DNA of 64,000 nt from Fermentibacter sp963718745 [NCBI: Candidatus Fermentibacterota bacterium] (GCA_963718745.1 OY970370.1:558001-622000), one strand, 5' to 3'. Positions 18,689 to 26,838 are shown, counted from the first letter of the stretch. Numbers and translations are program-made. The notes: generated from the sequence alone by a model not told the origin.

Positions 18689-19111
18689 TCAGCCCTCGAC
18701 TGCGAAATTCTCGGATCTGAAGCTGCTGTAGTATCTTCCGCCCCTGGCGGTGAACCTGAGCACGCTGTAATCGGGGTCCGCCACCCCCTTCGGGTAGTAC
18801 TGCTCGTCGCCCTCTCTCCAGACAGCCATACGGGACTCCACGTCCTGCAGGACCTCCATGGTGCCTCTGAGCATGACGCCCCTGTAGGATCCGCCATCGA
18901 AGAAGTAGACACATGCCCTGGGATCGGCGAGATACTGCCCCACCCTCATGGATGAGGTGTTCGTCGTGAAGAGGAACGTCCTGATCCCCCGCCTCGACCT
19001 GGGCGGCAGCATGGCCTTGGTGTTCGGGAAGCCCTCCCCGTCGATGGAGCTGATCAGCGAGACAGAGGCCCCGTCGATCAGATCGCCAACCTTCCTCTCC
19101 GGATCGATCAT
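18689..19111 (-). CDS. Pyridoxamine 5'-phosphate oxidase family protein
   Basis: A 140-aa split-barrel flavoprotein of the PNPOx-like family: GASVSLISSIDGEGFPNTKA, FLFTTNTSSMRVGQYLADP, ACVYFFDGGSYRGVMLRGTM and a C-terminal FTARGGRYYSSF. It probably binds FMN or F420/haem-type cofactor; true PdxH activity is unlikely at this length. The ATG at 19111 follows GGAGGGAGAACCTG; the frame is open to 19186, overlapping the ICMT-like gene. Together with that gene it lies between the two copies of the 94-bp duplication. Confidence 0.85.
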   Translation of the reverse strand: MIDPERKVGDLIDGASVSLISSIDGEGFPNTKAMLPPRSRRGIRTFLFTTNTSSMRVGQYLADPRACVYFFDGGSYRGVMLRGTMEVLQDVESRMAVWREGDEQYYPKGVADPDYSVLRFTARGGRYYSSFRSENFAVEG

Positions 19112-19176
19112 CAGGTTCTCCCTCCTGTAGCGCATCCGATCAATGTCAGATCGAATCCCGGCCCTGAAGCCGGAGA

Positions 19177-19671
19177 TCACAGCCATCGCCGGACCGTTCG
19201 TGCGTATTCGTCGTAGGCTGTACCGAACAATGTTCGAAGATAGTCCTCTTCACGCGCGATGACGCATCTCCTGACGAGGAGGACTACCGGAGGGAGCATG
19301 ACAAGCGTCCAGCCGCTCCGTCCGAGGATCGCCAGGCCCGCGAGGATGAGGGTGAGTCCCAGGTAGGCCGGATTGCGGGAGAAGGAGTAGATACCACCCG
19401 TGATGAGCATGGTGCTCTCCTTCATGGGATCGATGGCGGTGCCGGCGTGACGCAGTGTCAGGAGCGCGACAGCGAGCAGGACGACCCCGGAGGCAAGGAG
19501 GGCGACCCCCGCCGGCAGAGTGATCGATCCCGGAATCGGGAATGCGACGGGCAGGATCTCTTCGAGCCCGAACCCGGCGAGGAGGCCCACCAGGAAAAAC
19601 GCTGCCGGGGCGGTCCGGACATCCGCCGAATGCGGCCGGCCTTTCGACCCGTGTAGTCCTACGGTCACCAT
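19177..19671 (-). CDS. Isoprenylcysteine carboxyl methyltransferase-like membrane protein
   Basis: A 164-aa membrane protein with four hydrophobic segments and the ICMT/PEMT SAM-binding motif: GGIYSFSRNPAYLGLTLIL, then REEDYLRTLFGTAYDEYARTVRRWL at the C-terminus. These are the signature RNPxY and the EExxL...FGxxYxxY motif of the family. Bacterial members methylate varied lipophilic or protein substrates; this one is not assignable. The ATG is preceded by GGAGGCCTG. It is upstream of, and probably co-transcribed with, the PNPOx-like gene. Confidence 0.88.
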   Translation of the reverse strand: MVTVGLHGSKGRPHSADVRTAPAAFFLVGLLAGFGLEEILPVAFPIPGSITLPAGVALLASGVVLLAVALLTLRHAGTAIDPMKESTMLITGGIYSFSRNPAYLGLTLILAGLAILGRSGWTLVMLPPVVLLVRRCVIAREEDYLRTLFGTAYDEYARTVRRWL

Positions 19672-20060
19672 CAGGCCTCCGGACCTTTCAAGGATCGATC
19701 CTGTAGGGGGAGTGAGTCACCGACGCCGGGTCCTGACACCGCAACAGGGACCGTTCCGCCATTAAACCAGTCATGTTCGGTGACTATGGCTCGGGACTGC
19801 CGGTATCCATCTCTCCTCACAACGGTCCGGTAGCGATCCAGGCCAGGATCAGGAAGGCTGCCAGGGCGAAGACACAGGGCCTGCCGCTGAAGTGAGCCGT
19901 GGCTTTCGCAAATCAAGAGTACCAGTCAGTTGATCGCATGTCGTACACCTTCAAAATGGATGATCCGTCCCCCGGTTGTCGTTCGTCTTTCATGTCATCG
20001 GAACGACGCCGATCCGTGCATGAGAGACAGCTTCACATGATCACCCGCAGAGCGGATGAG
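19672..20060. other. Intergenic region, 389 bp, with duplicated remnant
   Basis: No convincing gene; an 81-codon minus frame (19671-19916) has no ribosome-binding site and no recognisable pattern. The right part (from 19974) is the second copy of the prolyl oligopeptidase 3' segment. The left part should hold the promoter of the ICMT-like/PNPOx-like pair. Confidence 0.5.
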
Positions 20061-20067
20061 TCACCCG
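19974..20067. repeat. Copy 2 of the 94-bp duplicated segment (peptidase tail remnant)
   Basis: A non-coding remnant matching 18481-18574, running into the stop of the TspO gene. It suggests that a second S9-peptidase-like gene end, or an ancestral junction, once lay here and was left when sequence between was gained or lost. The match starts abruptly around 19962-19974. Confidence 0.65.
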
Positions 20068-20558
20068 AGCAGCACCGGGTTGTTCCTCCAAACCGAAAAG
20101 GTGAGCGCCGACGCGAAGGTCACCCAGGCCAGGTACGGGATCAGCAATGCCCCGGCGATCGGCTTGACTCGCCAGAACGCAGCCATCGTGCAGGCGATGA
20201 GCACCCACAGGACCAGGATCTCGATGAATGCAGCCGCGCCGAGGCGCCATGCGAAGAAGAGCCAGGTCCACAGGGCGTTGAAGGCGAGCTGGACCAGGAA
20301 GAGAGACAGCGCGGTCCGGGCTCCGCGGAAGCCCTTCTCCCGCCAGACGAGCCAGGCAGCGACAGCCATGAGCAGATAGAGCAGTGTCCATGCGGGGGCG
20401 AACAGCCAGGGCGGCGGAGCCCATCCGGGGCGGATCAGCATCTGATAGAAACCGCCAGAGTCCGCCGATGCCACGCCGCCGGCCGCGGCCGCGGCAAAGC
20501 TCGCCGCAAGCCAGCCCAGGAGGCCGAGGAGCTTCCTGACAGGGGTATCTCTATCCAT
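20061..20558 (-). CDS. tspO: TspO/MBR family protein
   Basis: A 165-aa five-helix membrane protein with the Trp-rich TspO/peripheral benzodiazepine receptor pattern: PGWAPPPWLFAPAWTLLYLL, WLVWREKGF, FNALWTWLFF, LWVLIACTMAAFW and PYLAWVTFASALTFSVWRNN. Members bind porphyrins and related ligands in stress responses. The ATG follows GAGGGAGGAACTCG. It lies 32 bp downstream of another small membrane protein gene, probably in one operon. Confidence 0.93.
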   Translation of the reverse strand: MDRDTPVRKLLGLLGWLAASFAAAAAGGVASADSGGFYQMLIRPGWAPPPWLFAPAWTLLYLLMAVAAWLVWREKGFRGARTALSLFLVQLAFNALWTWLFFAWRLGAAAFIEILVLWVLIACTMAAFWRVKPIAGALLIPYLAWVTFASALTFSVWRNNPVLLG

Positions 20559-20590
20559 CGAGTTCCTCCCTCACGACCCGCCATCCATCC

Positions 20591-21022
20591 TCACGCATCG
20601 GACCCGAAGGCCCCCCGGACACTCCAGAGATGGAACAGGGCCCAGACCGAGAACGGGACGAACGGCAGGAAGAGCAGTGCGCCAGGGCTGATCCCTCCAC
20701 CGTGGATGTCGCGGCACCAGATCACCGTCATGGAGTAGAGCCAGAGGGCGTTCACGATCTGCGCCGAAAGCCACCCCCACATGCGCATCCGCAGGAGCCC
20801 GACGACGCTTGTGATCAATGCGGCTTCAGCCCACACCAGATCGCCGACCAGGAATCCGAAGGTAGACGACAGCGAACCCGCATCCAATCCCGCGGGCGGG
20901 GTGTCGGCTGCGAAAAGGCGCAGGAAGACGAGCCCCCAGAACGCGGGGGTGAGAATCGCCCCGAGAGTGTTCACTGCAGCTATCGCTGTTATCCCCCGTG
21001 GCCTCGAGATGTGTTCCGGCAT
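20591..21022 (-). CDS. Four-helix membrane protein, unknown
   Basis: A 143-aa integral membrane protein with about four TM segments (for example AAVNTLGAILTPAFWGLVFL, LVGDLVWAEAALITSVVGLL and ALLFLPFVPFSVWALFHLW). A positively charged cap RPRG precedes TM1. I do not recognise a family beyond general small membrane proteins of this kind. The ATG follows GGAGGGAGATC. It is transcribed just ahead of tspO and divergently from the secreted protein at 21161. Confidence 0.65.
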   Translation of the reverse strand: MPEHISRPRGITAIAAVNTLGAILTPAFWGLVFLRLFAADTPPAGLDAGSLSSTFGFLVGDLVWAEAALITSVVGLLRMRMWGWLSAQIVNALWLYSMTVIWCRDIHGGGISPGALLFLPFVPFSVWALFHLWSVRGAFGSDA

Positions 21023-21160
21023 GATCTCCCTCCGGTTGGAATCTCTCCCTTTTCAAGATCGATGACCGCCCCCCGACCGTCAAGCGAGGAGTCCACCGGT
21101 ACAGGTTCCGGAACCACACACCCATCTGCATGTTATCCTGGTCCAACCCGGGAGGATGCC

Positions 21161-22492
21161 ATGCGCTGGTTTCTATTGCCGGCAGCCTTTCTGTCCGCAG
21201 CCGCACTCGGTGACGCGGGATATCTCGGATCGGTCGTCCAGGGTCCCGTCCCCCTGGCCGGGACAGAAACCGAAGTGAGGATGCTAGCCCAGGACGTGCT
21301 GATCCGTGTGAACCGGAACACATATGACATCACGGGGTGCTTCCTCTTCTACTCCCCGCGTGACGAGGGAGACATCTACATGTACTTCCCGGTGGACGTC
21401 GTCACACCCTTCGTCGGTTCCCTGTACTCCGCCCTCGATCCGGAAGAATTCGTCGATCGCGTCGGAGTATCCGTAGATGGAAGGGAGACGGAGGTCTTTC
21501 CTCTCTTCATCGACGAATGGGAGCCGGATCCGGGAATCCCTGCAGCCTGGGACAGCATCCGTACGCTCATGGTGCCCCTCTTCCCCGACGAACCGGCGCC
21601 AGGCGATCCGTTCTACGCCACCAGGGTTCCCAGCCTCGCCATTCTGACGGGTTCGATGGACGGGATCGACAGCATCATCCCCGCCTTCGACTTCCAGGCG
21701 CTGAACGCTGCCTGGGAGGTTGGATTCGAGGCCGGAGACACAGTACTGGTCGAGTACCGCGTAACCGGGCAAATGACAAGGGACTACGACGAAACGTACG
21801 GCATCCTGTGCTATCCCCTCCAGACCGGGAGCACCTGGGCCGGCAGCATAGGAGCCGGCAGGGTGACGGTCGTGCCGGAGGACCCTGCGGAAATGGATCA
21901 GATAGCTTTCGCCGCCGGCATCATGCTGCCGCCTCCAGCCATGGAGCACCCCCTTGTATTCCAGCCGCTGACGGCGGTCGCGGAACGGCCCGGTTTCGAC
22001 GAGACCCGTCTCTCGGACCTTGCGGGATGCGGTTTCGAGGGCGGGATGGTCTGGAGCTTCACGGATTTCGAGCCCGGAGTCGCGCCCACCGGATGGCGGG
22101 GGCTGTATCCCGGCCTCGGAGACATGTACGGTGGCGAGGCCGACAGCCTGATGCTGTGGCAGACCGGAGAGTCGGACACGAAACCGTCGGGCTGGGCTGG
22201 CTCCTTCATCTATCTGTTCCTTGCGGACGAGCGACCATCCGAACTCACGGTCATCGCGGTAGACGGACTGCCACTGCGGAAATCGCCCTCTCCCGCGGCG
22301 GTGGAGATCGTGGATCTGCCAATGACCACGCAGCTTTACGTCAGAGCCTGGCTGGGCGGCTGGGCCCGGGTGGAAGCGACCCTGTACGATTATCTCTCCG
22401 GTGAGGACAAGGGATCGTTCACTGGCTGGATCGAACTGGAGGCGTGGGATCAGGAAGGTCTGATGATCCCCGCGGCTCTTCCGATGCTCTAG
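21161..22492 (+). CDS. Secreted hypothetical protein
   Basis: A 443-aa protein with a signal peptide (WFLLPAAFLSAAALGDAGYL) and a mature domain rich in beta-strand and acidic residues, with a DVLIRVNRNTYDITGCFLFY opening and FPVDVVTPF. The pattern resembles DUF4424-type secreted proteins, but I cannot be sure. No TM anchor, lipobox or type IX sorting tail is seen. The ATG at 21161 follows GGAGG. The stop lies 4 bp before repeat A1, so that repeat may act as or replace its 3' untranslated region. Confidence 0.7.
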   Translation: MRWFLLPAAFLSAAALGDAGYLGSVVQGPVPLAGTETEVRMLAQDVLIRVNRNTYDITGCFLFYSPRDEGDIYMYFPVDVVTPFVGSLYSALDPEEFVDRVGVSVDGRETEVFPLFIDEWEPDPGIPAAWDSIRTLMVPLFPDEPAPGDPFYATRVPSLAILTGSMDGIDSIIPAFDFQALNAAWEVGFEAGDTVLVEYRVTGQMTRDYDETYGILCYPLQTGSTWAGSIGAGRVTVVPEDPAEMDQIAFAAGIMLPPPAMEHPLVFQPLTAVAERPGFDETRLSDLAGCGFEGGMVWSFTDFEPGVAPTGWRGLYPGLGDMYGGEADSLMLWQTGESDTKPSGWAGSFIYLFLADERPSELTVIAVDGLPLRKSPSPAAVEIVDLPMTTQLYVRAWLGGWARVEATLYDYLSGEDKGSFTGWIELEAWDQEGLMIPAALPML

Positions 22493-22496
22493 GGAT

Positions 22497-22563
22497 GGGG
22501 TCAGACTACTAACCGTCTATTCGTTGGCGGGTAATTGTTTACGATTCTGGCCCTCACGGGCTG
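22497..22563. repeat. Interspersed repeat A1
   Basis: About 67 bp starting GGGGTCAGACTACTAACCG and ending CCCTCACGGGCTG. It closely matches A2 (23079-23145), differing at about ten positions, and more loosely A3 and A4. The GGCCCTCACGGGCT end can form a small hairpin. It begins 4 bp after the stop of the secreted protein gene. The first 13 bp are shared with the B, C and D elements. Confidence 0.8.
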
Positions 22564-22659
22564 GATCGATCCATGGAGTGGGATCAGGAGGTTCTCGCAT
22601 TCCCGGGAGCACTTCCGAAGTTCCTCGGTGCATCCCGGCCGCGGTCAGGCCGGAGGCTT

Positions 22660-23058
22660 TCAGAGGTAGACTATCTCCCGGGCAGACTTCGCGACCACAT
22701 AGCAGCGCTCGATGTTGGAGGCGGGATCGGCCGGTACGAGGAAGAATCCTGGACGTCCGGGCTGGTAGCCCTGCGTCGTCCCGACGAGGGTCTCGCCATC
22801 CATGAAACTGACCTTGATCCGCCGCCCGACGGGGGGCCGCGAGGGATCGAATTCCTTCCTCTCTGAATAGGATGGATCGCCTGCGAGGTCCTTCACGAAG
22901 AAGAGAGCCTTGAGGTCGATCGTTCGGACGAGTATGGGGCCGGCCTCTGCGGCTGGGGCCGCCAGGTAAAGGTGGAACTGGTCCTTGGCGGGCGTGAAGT
23001 CAGCTGTCTCACCCTTTATCACGCGTCCGTCGTTGAACCGCGCCACGACTTTGTTCAT
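22660..23058 (-). CDS. Conserved hypothetical protein (DUF6982-like)
   Basis: A 132-aa protein made of two related halves: VVARFNDGRVIKGETADFTP and, later, IKVSFMDGETLVGTTQGYQP, each followed by a hydrophobic strand (FHLYLAAP and FFLVPADP). This two-fold 'xDGxxxxG...F' pattern resembles DUF6982-type domains that accompany PilZ-like or signalling proteins. The ATG at 23058 has GGAGGG seven bases ahead; the ATG at 23070 has none. Repeat A2 begins 9 bp beyond that upstream ATG. Confidence 0.7.
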   Translation of the reverse strand: MNKVVARFNDGRVIKGETADFTPAKDQFHLYLAAPAAEAGPILVRTIDLKALFFVKDLAGDPSYSERKEFDPSRPPVGRRIKVSFMDGETLVGTTQGYQPGRPGFFLVPADPASNIERCYVVAKSAREIVYL

Positions 23059-23078
23059 CAGGCCCTCCATCGTGATAT

Positions 23079-23145
23079 GGGGTCAGACTACCGACCGTTT
23101 ATTCATTGGTGGGATATGGTTTGCGAATCTGGCCCTCACGGGCTG
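23079..23145. repeat. Interspersed repeat A2
   Basis: About 67 bp beginning GGGGTCAGACTACCGACCG and ending CTGGCCCTCACGGGCTG; nearest relative of A1. It lies just upstream of the minus-strand gene at 22660-23058, so its GTAGTCTGACCCC end points into the 5' leader of that gene. The preceding bases GATAT resemble the AATAT that precedes B1 and C1. Confidence 0.8.
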
Positions 23146-23246
23146 AACGCAGGGCGTCGCTTCCGCATGCCGGGGTAAACCCGGTCCGACCATGGCAGGC
23201 GCTATCCTGCGCGGGCGGGCAGCACGCTGATCCCCGGAATTGCTGT

Positions 23247-23573
23247 TCATTCTCCGGCATCGTAAGCCGCTATCGCCGCCGGGAGGACCTGCGTCACGGA
23301 ATGACCAGCCGCAGGCAGCCCTGTCAGGATGGCGCTGATGACTTCCTCCCGGGTGGCTCCGGCCTTTTTCGCGGCCTGGACGTGGAACGGCACTCCCCCC
23401 TCCATGCGAAGGGCTGCCAGCACCGCGAGATAGGCCAGGGCCGAAGTCTTCCCGTCCAGGGCGCTTGCCCCGGCCAGATCCCGCACCATCGTACCCCAGG
23501 CCTGGGCGTGCTTCGGGGCATCGCTCATGAACACATGGAAAGCGTTGCTGATCAAGGATTCCTGTGCTCCCAT
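23247..23573 (-). CDS. Carboxymuconolactone decarboxylase (AhpD-like) family protein
   Basis: A 108-aa all-helical protein of the CMD family: SALAYLAVLAALRMEGGVPF, then HVQAAKKAGATREEVISAIL and TGLPAAGHSVTQVLPAAI. The AhpD redox CxxC is absent, so it is not a thiol peroxidase partner; the His of the HxxxAxxxGA motif is kept. The exact reaction is unknown. The ATG follows CAGGAG. The gene stands alone between A2 and the dodecin gene. Confidence 0.85.
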   Translation of the reverse strand: MGAQESLISNAFHVFMSDAPKHAQAWGTMVRDLAGASALDGKTSALAYLAVLAALRMEGGVPFHVQAAKKAGATREEVISAILTGLPAAGHSVTQVLPAAIAAYDAGE

Positions 23574-23702
23574 ACATACTCCTGTTCCTGTTCGAGCCGA
23601 GGATCGGACGGCCCGTCGGGACGCCGGTGCCTCGCAGTCTGTCTCAGCTCCACTGCCTGTTCATGGGTCGCCAGGGCTCACAGGCGATGCAGGCCCGCCG
23701 GT

Positions 23703-23906
23703 CTAGTCGTTCAGGACGAATACGATCTTGAGCGTCACCTTGTAGGCCGTGATCCTGCCGTTGTCGACCTCGACCTGCTGGCTCTTCACCCAGGCTCCGC
23801 TCACGTTCTCGAGGGTCTTGCTGGCCCTCGCGATCCCCTGGGCGATGGCGTCCTCGAAACCCTTGTCCGACGAGCTGATGACCTCTGTGACCTTCGCTAT
23901 GGACAT
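23703..23906 (-). CDS. Dodecin
   Basis: A 67-aa dodecin, the normal length: IAKVTEVISSSDKGFEDAIA, GIARASKTLENVSGAWVKSQ and VEVDNGRITAYKVTLKIVFV. Dodecins form hollow dodecamers that bind flavin dimers and buffer free flavin. The Trp of the SGAWVK segment is the residue that stacks on flavin. The ATG follows GGAGGGGGTAGGAG. Single gene, minus strand. Confidence 0.95.
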   Translation of the reverse strand: MSIAKVTEVISSSDKGFEDAIAQGIARASKTLENVSGAWVKSQQVEVDNGRITAYKVTLKIVFVLND

Positions 23907-23994
23907 CTCCTACCCCCTCCTGTGCAACAACTACAAGGCTGACTGCGAAATATGCTGCCGGCTCGGTGTCTGGCGAGGGTCCCGGTGCAATCCG

Positions 23995-24537
23995 CTATCG
24001 TGGATCATCGCACTCGTCCGGACTCCCCGCCAAATCAGGCAGAAGGCAGACGCGGTGGTCGGTTGTCGGCAGGGCGGGTGGGAGTACTCGACCACGAGGT
24101 TTCCGGGGCTTGCGCTTCAAGGCGAGGAGCTTCATCGCGTCCTCGACCGCTCTGTCCGAATCGATTGCCATCAGCAGCCACTTGCCGTCGTGATAGGTGG
24201 TCGCTGCGTCGTACCCGGCCAGCGTCTCCGGCGACAGGCTGTCCCGTATCGCCTCCACCCCGTCACGCTGCTCGTTCCCGAACACGATCAGGAGAGAGAA
24301 CCGACCCCTCTCCGGAACGAACGTGCAGAACGACCTGCTCTTCCTGTACCTGAGGGACCAGCCGTACTTCACCCCGCCATACTGCCACTCCGGATCAAAT
24401 ATCCCGGGATAGGCATCCTCGATGAACCCGGCCGCCCTCTTCCAGTACGTGAAAGATCCCGGGCCGATCCAATCCGCCACCCTGGATTCCTCCGGCGGTC
24501 CCTGTGGCTCCGTCATGTACTCGTGCTGCCCAGCCAA
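23995..24537 (-). CDS. DUF3788 family protein
   Basis: A cytosolic protein of about 180 aa with the DUF3788 pattern: GPGSFTYWKRAAGFIEDAYP, FDPEWQYGGVKYGWSLRYRK, SRSFCTFVPERGRFSLLIVF and YHDGKWLLMAIDSDRAVEDA. The family has no known function. The C-terminal 40 residues are Pro/Arg-rich and not part of the domain. The start is a TTG at 24537 after GGGAGGTGCT; an ATG at 24516 is the alternative. Confidence 0.88.
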   Translation of the reverse strand: MAGQHEYMTEPQGPPEESRVADWIGPGSFTYWKRAAGFIEDAYPGIFDPEWQYGGVKYGWSLRYRKSRSFCTFVPERGRFSLLIVFGNEQRDGVEAIRDSLSPETLAGYDAATTYHDGKWLLMAIDSDRAVEDAMKLLALKRKPRKPRGRVLPPALPTTDHRVCLLPDLAGSPDECDDPR

Positions 24538-24620
24538 AGCACCTCCCGTCCCCGTCAGGTGTTCAGAAGGTCATTTTCAGCAAAGGGAGTAATGAGCCGA
24601 CGCCCGGTCTGGTCGGAACA

Positions 24621-25193
24621 TCAGGACATCGTTTCAGCGGAACCCGCCCGAACCTCTCCGCGGTCAGGGACTATTTCGTCGATGCTCCTGACCTCGATCC
24701 TGCCCTTCGTCGGGGTCAGGTTCGCCCAGAGCCAGTTGAAGAAGGCGATGATCCTTGCAGCGGTCAGCATCGGACGGTCAGCGGTCGTATGGCATTCCCG
24801 TATGACCACTACATCGTAATCCCTTGTCAATGCCGACTGGACGGTCGAGTTGAAGCAGAAATCCGTCGCCAGCCCAGTGCAATACAGCCTCCTGATGCCC
24901 ATCTCCTTGAGGACCGAGTCGAGCTCCGAATCATAGAAGGCATCATTGGCTCTCTTGTCGACAAACGTATCGCCTTCCTCCAGGTCCAGTCCGTCGACGA
25001 TCCTCCATCCTTCAGTTCCGGGGATCATGTAGTTCTCAGCGGTTCCATCATGCTGCACGAATACTATCCTGTCGTTCCTCGATCTGAAATGGGCGATGAT
25101 TTCGTTTATCCTGCCAATCGTGCCATCCCTGTCGAATCTTTCCGCTTGGCTGAAACACTCGTTCTGCATGTCGATGATGAGAAGCGCGTCCAT
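24621..25193 (-). CDS. Isochorismatase-like cysteine hydrolase
   Basis: A 190-aa cysteine hydrolase. The catalytic triad is visible: Asp in ALLIIDMQNECF, Lys in TFVDKRANDAFYDSEL and Cys in YCTGLATDFCFNSTV (a cis-peptide GxATDxC loop). Such enzymes hydrolyse small amides or enol ethers (nicotinamidase, isochorismatase, biuret hydrolase); the substrate is not assignable. The C-terminal 35 residues extend beyond the core domain. The ATG follows AGGAGATGTC. Element D1 lies just upstream. Confidence 0.88.
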   Translation of the reverse strand: MDALLIIDMQNECFSQAERFDRDGTIGRINEIIAHFRSRNDRIVFVQHDGTAENYMIPGTEGWRIVDGLDLEEGDTFVDKRANDAFYDSELDSVLKEMGIRRLYCTGLATDFCFNSTVQSALTRDYDVVVIRECHTTADRPMLTAARIIAFFNWLWANLTPTKGRIEVRSIDEIVPDRGEVRAGSAETMS

Positions 25194-25215
25194 GACATCT
25201 CCTGATCCTGGAATC

Positions 25216-25282
25216 GGGGTCAGGCTGCTTTCCAGCTAAATCCTCCGGACATCTGTACATCGCATGTGAGCAGCCTGACCCC
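25216..25282. repeat. Short inverted-repeat element D1
   Basis: A 67-bp element with perfect 14-bp terminal inverted repeats: GGGGTCAGGCTGCT at the left and AGCAGCCTGACCCC at the right. It is a variant of the GGGGTCAGACTAC end seen in the A, B and C elements (GCAGCC instead of GTAGTC). No ORF. It lies between the toxin gene and the isochorismatase-like gene and could also work as a bidirectional hairpin. Confidence 0.8.
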
Positions 25283-25292
25283 ACTGCCACCT

Positions 25293-25550
25293 TCAGCGAT
25301 AGATGATCCTGAGGTGCCCGACCCTGACGATCCACACTTCCTGTTTGTCGTTCTCGATCGAGTAGACGATGCTGCAGTCTCCCTGACGAATACGGCACCG
25401 CTCCAGATCTGAGAGCTTCTCGGAACCTCGAGGGCGGGGATTGATCGATAGCGAGGCTATTCTATCTAGAATCCTGGTCAGGTCGGAGTTCGGGAGGCTC
25501 TGAAAGTCCTTCCGGACGGACTCGCGGAACAGTACCTTAAACTCTCCCAT
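25293..25550 (-). CDS. RelE/ParE family toxin
   Basis: An 85-aa toxin of a type II toxin-antitoxin pair: FKVLFRESVRKDFQSLP, ILDRIASLSINPRPRG, EKLSDLERCRIRQGDCSIVY and WIVRVGHLRIIYR. The basic C-terminus and central Arg residues fit an mRNA interferase or gyrase-type RelE/ParE fold. The start overlaps the antitoxin gene by 14 bp. The pair stands between D1 and A3 like a cassette. Confidence 0.93.
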   Translation of the reverse strand: MGEFKVLFRESVRKDFQSLPNSDLTRILDRIASLSINPRPRGSEKLSDLERCRIRQGDCSIVYSIENDKQEVWIVRVGHLRIIYR

Positions 25551-25770
25551 CGGCCTTCAGCTCCCGGATCATGTCATCGTAGCTGATGAGACGATCCCCG
25601 GCCCGGACATCGAATGCCTCGAGATCCTCGGCGCCCTCAGCCATCGCATAGTAGAGCGCTTCATTCACAATCTCGGAAATCGAGCGAAGCGTTTCGACCG
25701 ACTTCGTCCGCAGCGCTTCATGTATCGCGGGATCGAAATAGATGGTGACCCGTTTCGACAGCGTCGCCAT
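25537..25770 (-). CDS. Ribbon-helix-helix antitoxin
   Basis: A 77-aa antitoxin. The N-terminal ribbon-helix-helix is KRVTIYFDPAIHEALRTKSV followed by RSISEIVNEALYYAMAEGAE, and the acidic C-terminus (DRLISYDDMIRELKADGRV) should wrap the toxin. It probably represses its own operon. The ATG follows AAGGAGGCGCAAC; repeat A3 begins 20 bp upstream of it. Confidence 0.92.
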   Translation of the reverse strand: MATLSKRVTIYFDPAIHEALRTKSVETLRSISEIVNEALYYAMAEGAEDLEAFDVRAGDRLISYDDMIRELKADGRV

Positions 25771-25789
25771 GTTGCGCCTCCTTCCGAAC

Positions 25790-25865
25790 GGGGTCAGACT
25801 ACCAACCGGCTGTTCGTTGGTGGAGTAGGGGTTGCAGATCAGTCCCTCATACCGTCCAGCCGTCA
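25790..25865. repeat. Interspersed repeat A3
   Basis: A diverged member of the A family beginning GGGGTCAGACTACCAACCG, with TTCGTTGGTGG in the middle; the right end (CCCTCATACCG) is degenerate. It fills nearly the whole gap between the stop of the hypothetical gene at 25867 and the antitoxin start. Confidence 0.75.
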
Positions 25866-25866
25866 G

Positions 25867-26193
25867 CTATTCCTCGTCGATGAACTCGTACCCGCAGAGG
25901 TCCTCCACCACCGAGTGCATCTCGACCTTGAACCACTTCCTGAAGACAGCGAAGCTCCGGTCGCCGGGCCACGCGGACTCGTCCGGGCTCAGGTCGAACA
26001 GTTCGTCCTCGAATATCAGGGAATAGGCCTTCTTCAGGATACTCTGAGCTTCTTCGTCGTCGTTGTAGCCCGGAACGAGGTATACGATCGGCTCATCGGA
26101 AGGATCCGGAACGCCCCCGGAATCGTCGAGCGCCGCGGCCCAGTCCAGGAATGGTTTGTCCGGCCTCACTATGATCGCGGCGCGATTGAGCAT
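25867..26193 (-). CDS. Small acidic hypothetical protein
   Basis: A 108-aa strongly acidic cytosolic protein: NRAAIIVRPDKPFLDWAAAL, EPIVYLVPGYNDDEEAQSIL and KAYSLIFEDELFDLSPDES, with the C-terminal FRKWFKVEMHSVVEDLCGYE. I recognise a recurring family of this appearance ('...PFLDWAAALDD...') in many bacteria, but no function. The ATG at 26193 follows GGGGAG. Confidence 0.72.
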   Translation of the reverse strand: MLNRAAIIVRPDKPFLDWAAALDDSGGVPDPSDEPIVYLVPGYNDDEEAQSILKKAYSLIFEDELFDLSPDESAWPGDRSFAVFRKWFKVEMHSVVEDLCGYEFIDEE

Positions 26194-26267
26194 CTCATTC
26201 TCCCCTCGAGAACCCTGTGGGTCGAAACGCTGATGTAAGCTGCGGTCTGATCCGCCTCGGCTACCAT

Positions 26268-26825
26268 CTACCTGCGCAGAGCGAGCCTCACTGATCGTCT
26301 GGCGGCCGCTTCGTCGAGGAGCGAGCGCAGTGCCCTGATCCTCTCGCGCACGTCTGAAGAGCCGCACGTCTGCGATGCCGCATCGATGGCCGTCCGCAGT
26401 TCCGAAGGATCGAGAACGGTGGCCGCTATGCAGCAACAGGTCTTCGAGCGCCCCTCGTCGAACCGTTCCAGCATCTCGCGGAGGAGGCTCTCACGAAGGT
26501 GTTGCTCTGCGACGAACGATTCGAGCCCGTCGCGTGCGACTTTCGAGATGTTCGCCTCGAGCGAGGCGTAGCAGGTGAAGGAGTCGCGCTCCCGCCCGGC
26601 TGCCCGGTGCTTCGCCCATTTCTCGCAGGAACCGGCCTCGTCGCAATCCCAGCAGAACTCGATGCCCCTGCGCTTCACGGCGCAGGTGATGAAGGGGCAG
26701 CCGGCCGCCATGCGGTTCTCGCCCTTGCACCCGTCACATCGGCTCGTGCCGACGGTATGGTGGCGAGGGCAGAGGATGCAGGACAGGCCGCAGACCCCGA
26801 TCTCCGGATGGATCATCGCAGACAT
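26268..26825 (-). CDS. DUF3795 cysteine-rich protein
   Basis: A protein of about 185 aa with the cysteine-rich DUF3795 N-terminus: GVCGLSCILCPRHHT, SRCDGCKGENRMAAGCPFIT, CAVKRRGIEFCWDCDEAGSC. At least ten Cys in the first 80 residues suggest bound zinc or Fe-S. The C-terminal half is helical, with KTCCCIAATVLDPSELRTAI. Function unknown. The start at 26825 overlaps the TIGR04076 gene closely (14 bp spacing); an ATG at 26816 is possible. Probably co-transcribed with that gene. Confidence 0.8.
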   Translation of the reverse strand: MSAMIHPEIGVCGLSCILCPRHHTVGTSRCDGCKGENRMAAGCPFITCAVKRRGIEFCWDCDEAGSCEKWAKHRAAGRERDSFTCYASLEANISKVARDGLESFVAEQHLRESLLREMLERFDEGRSKTCCCIAATVLDPSELRTAIDAASQTCGSSDVRERIRALRSLLDEAAARRSVRLALRR

Positions 26826-26838
26826 TCCAAGGCGGGGG

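Noticed and set aside
19671-19916. 81-codon minus frame in the intergenic region
   Set aside because: No ribosome-binding site, low complexity and no family.
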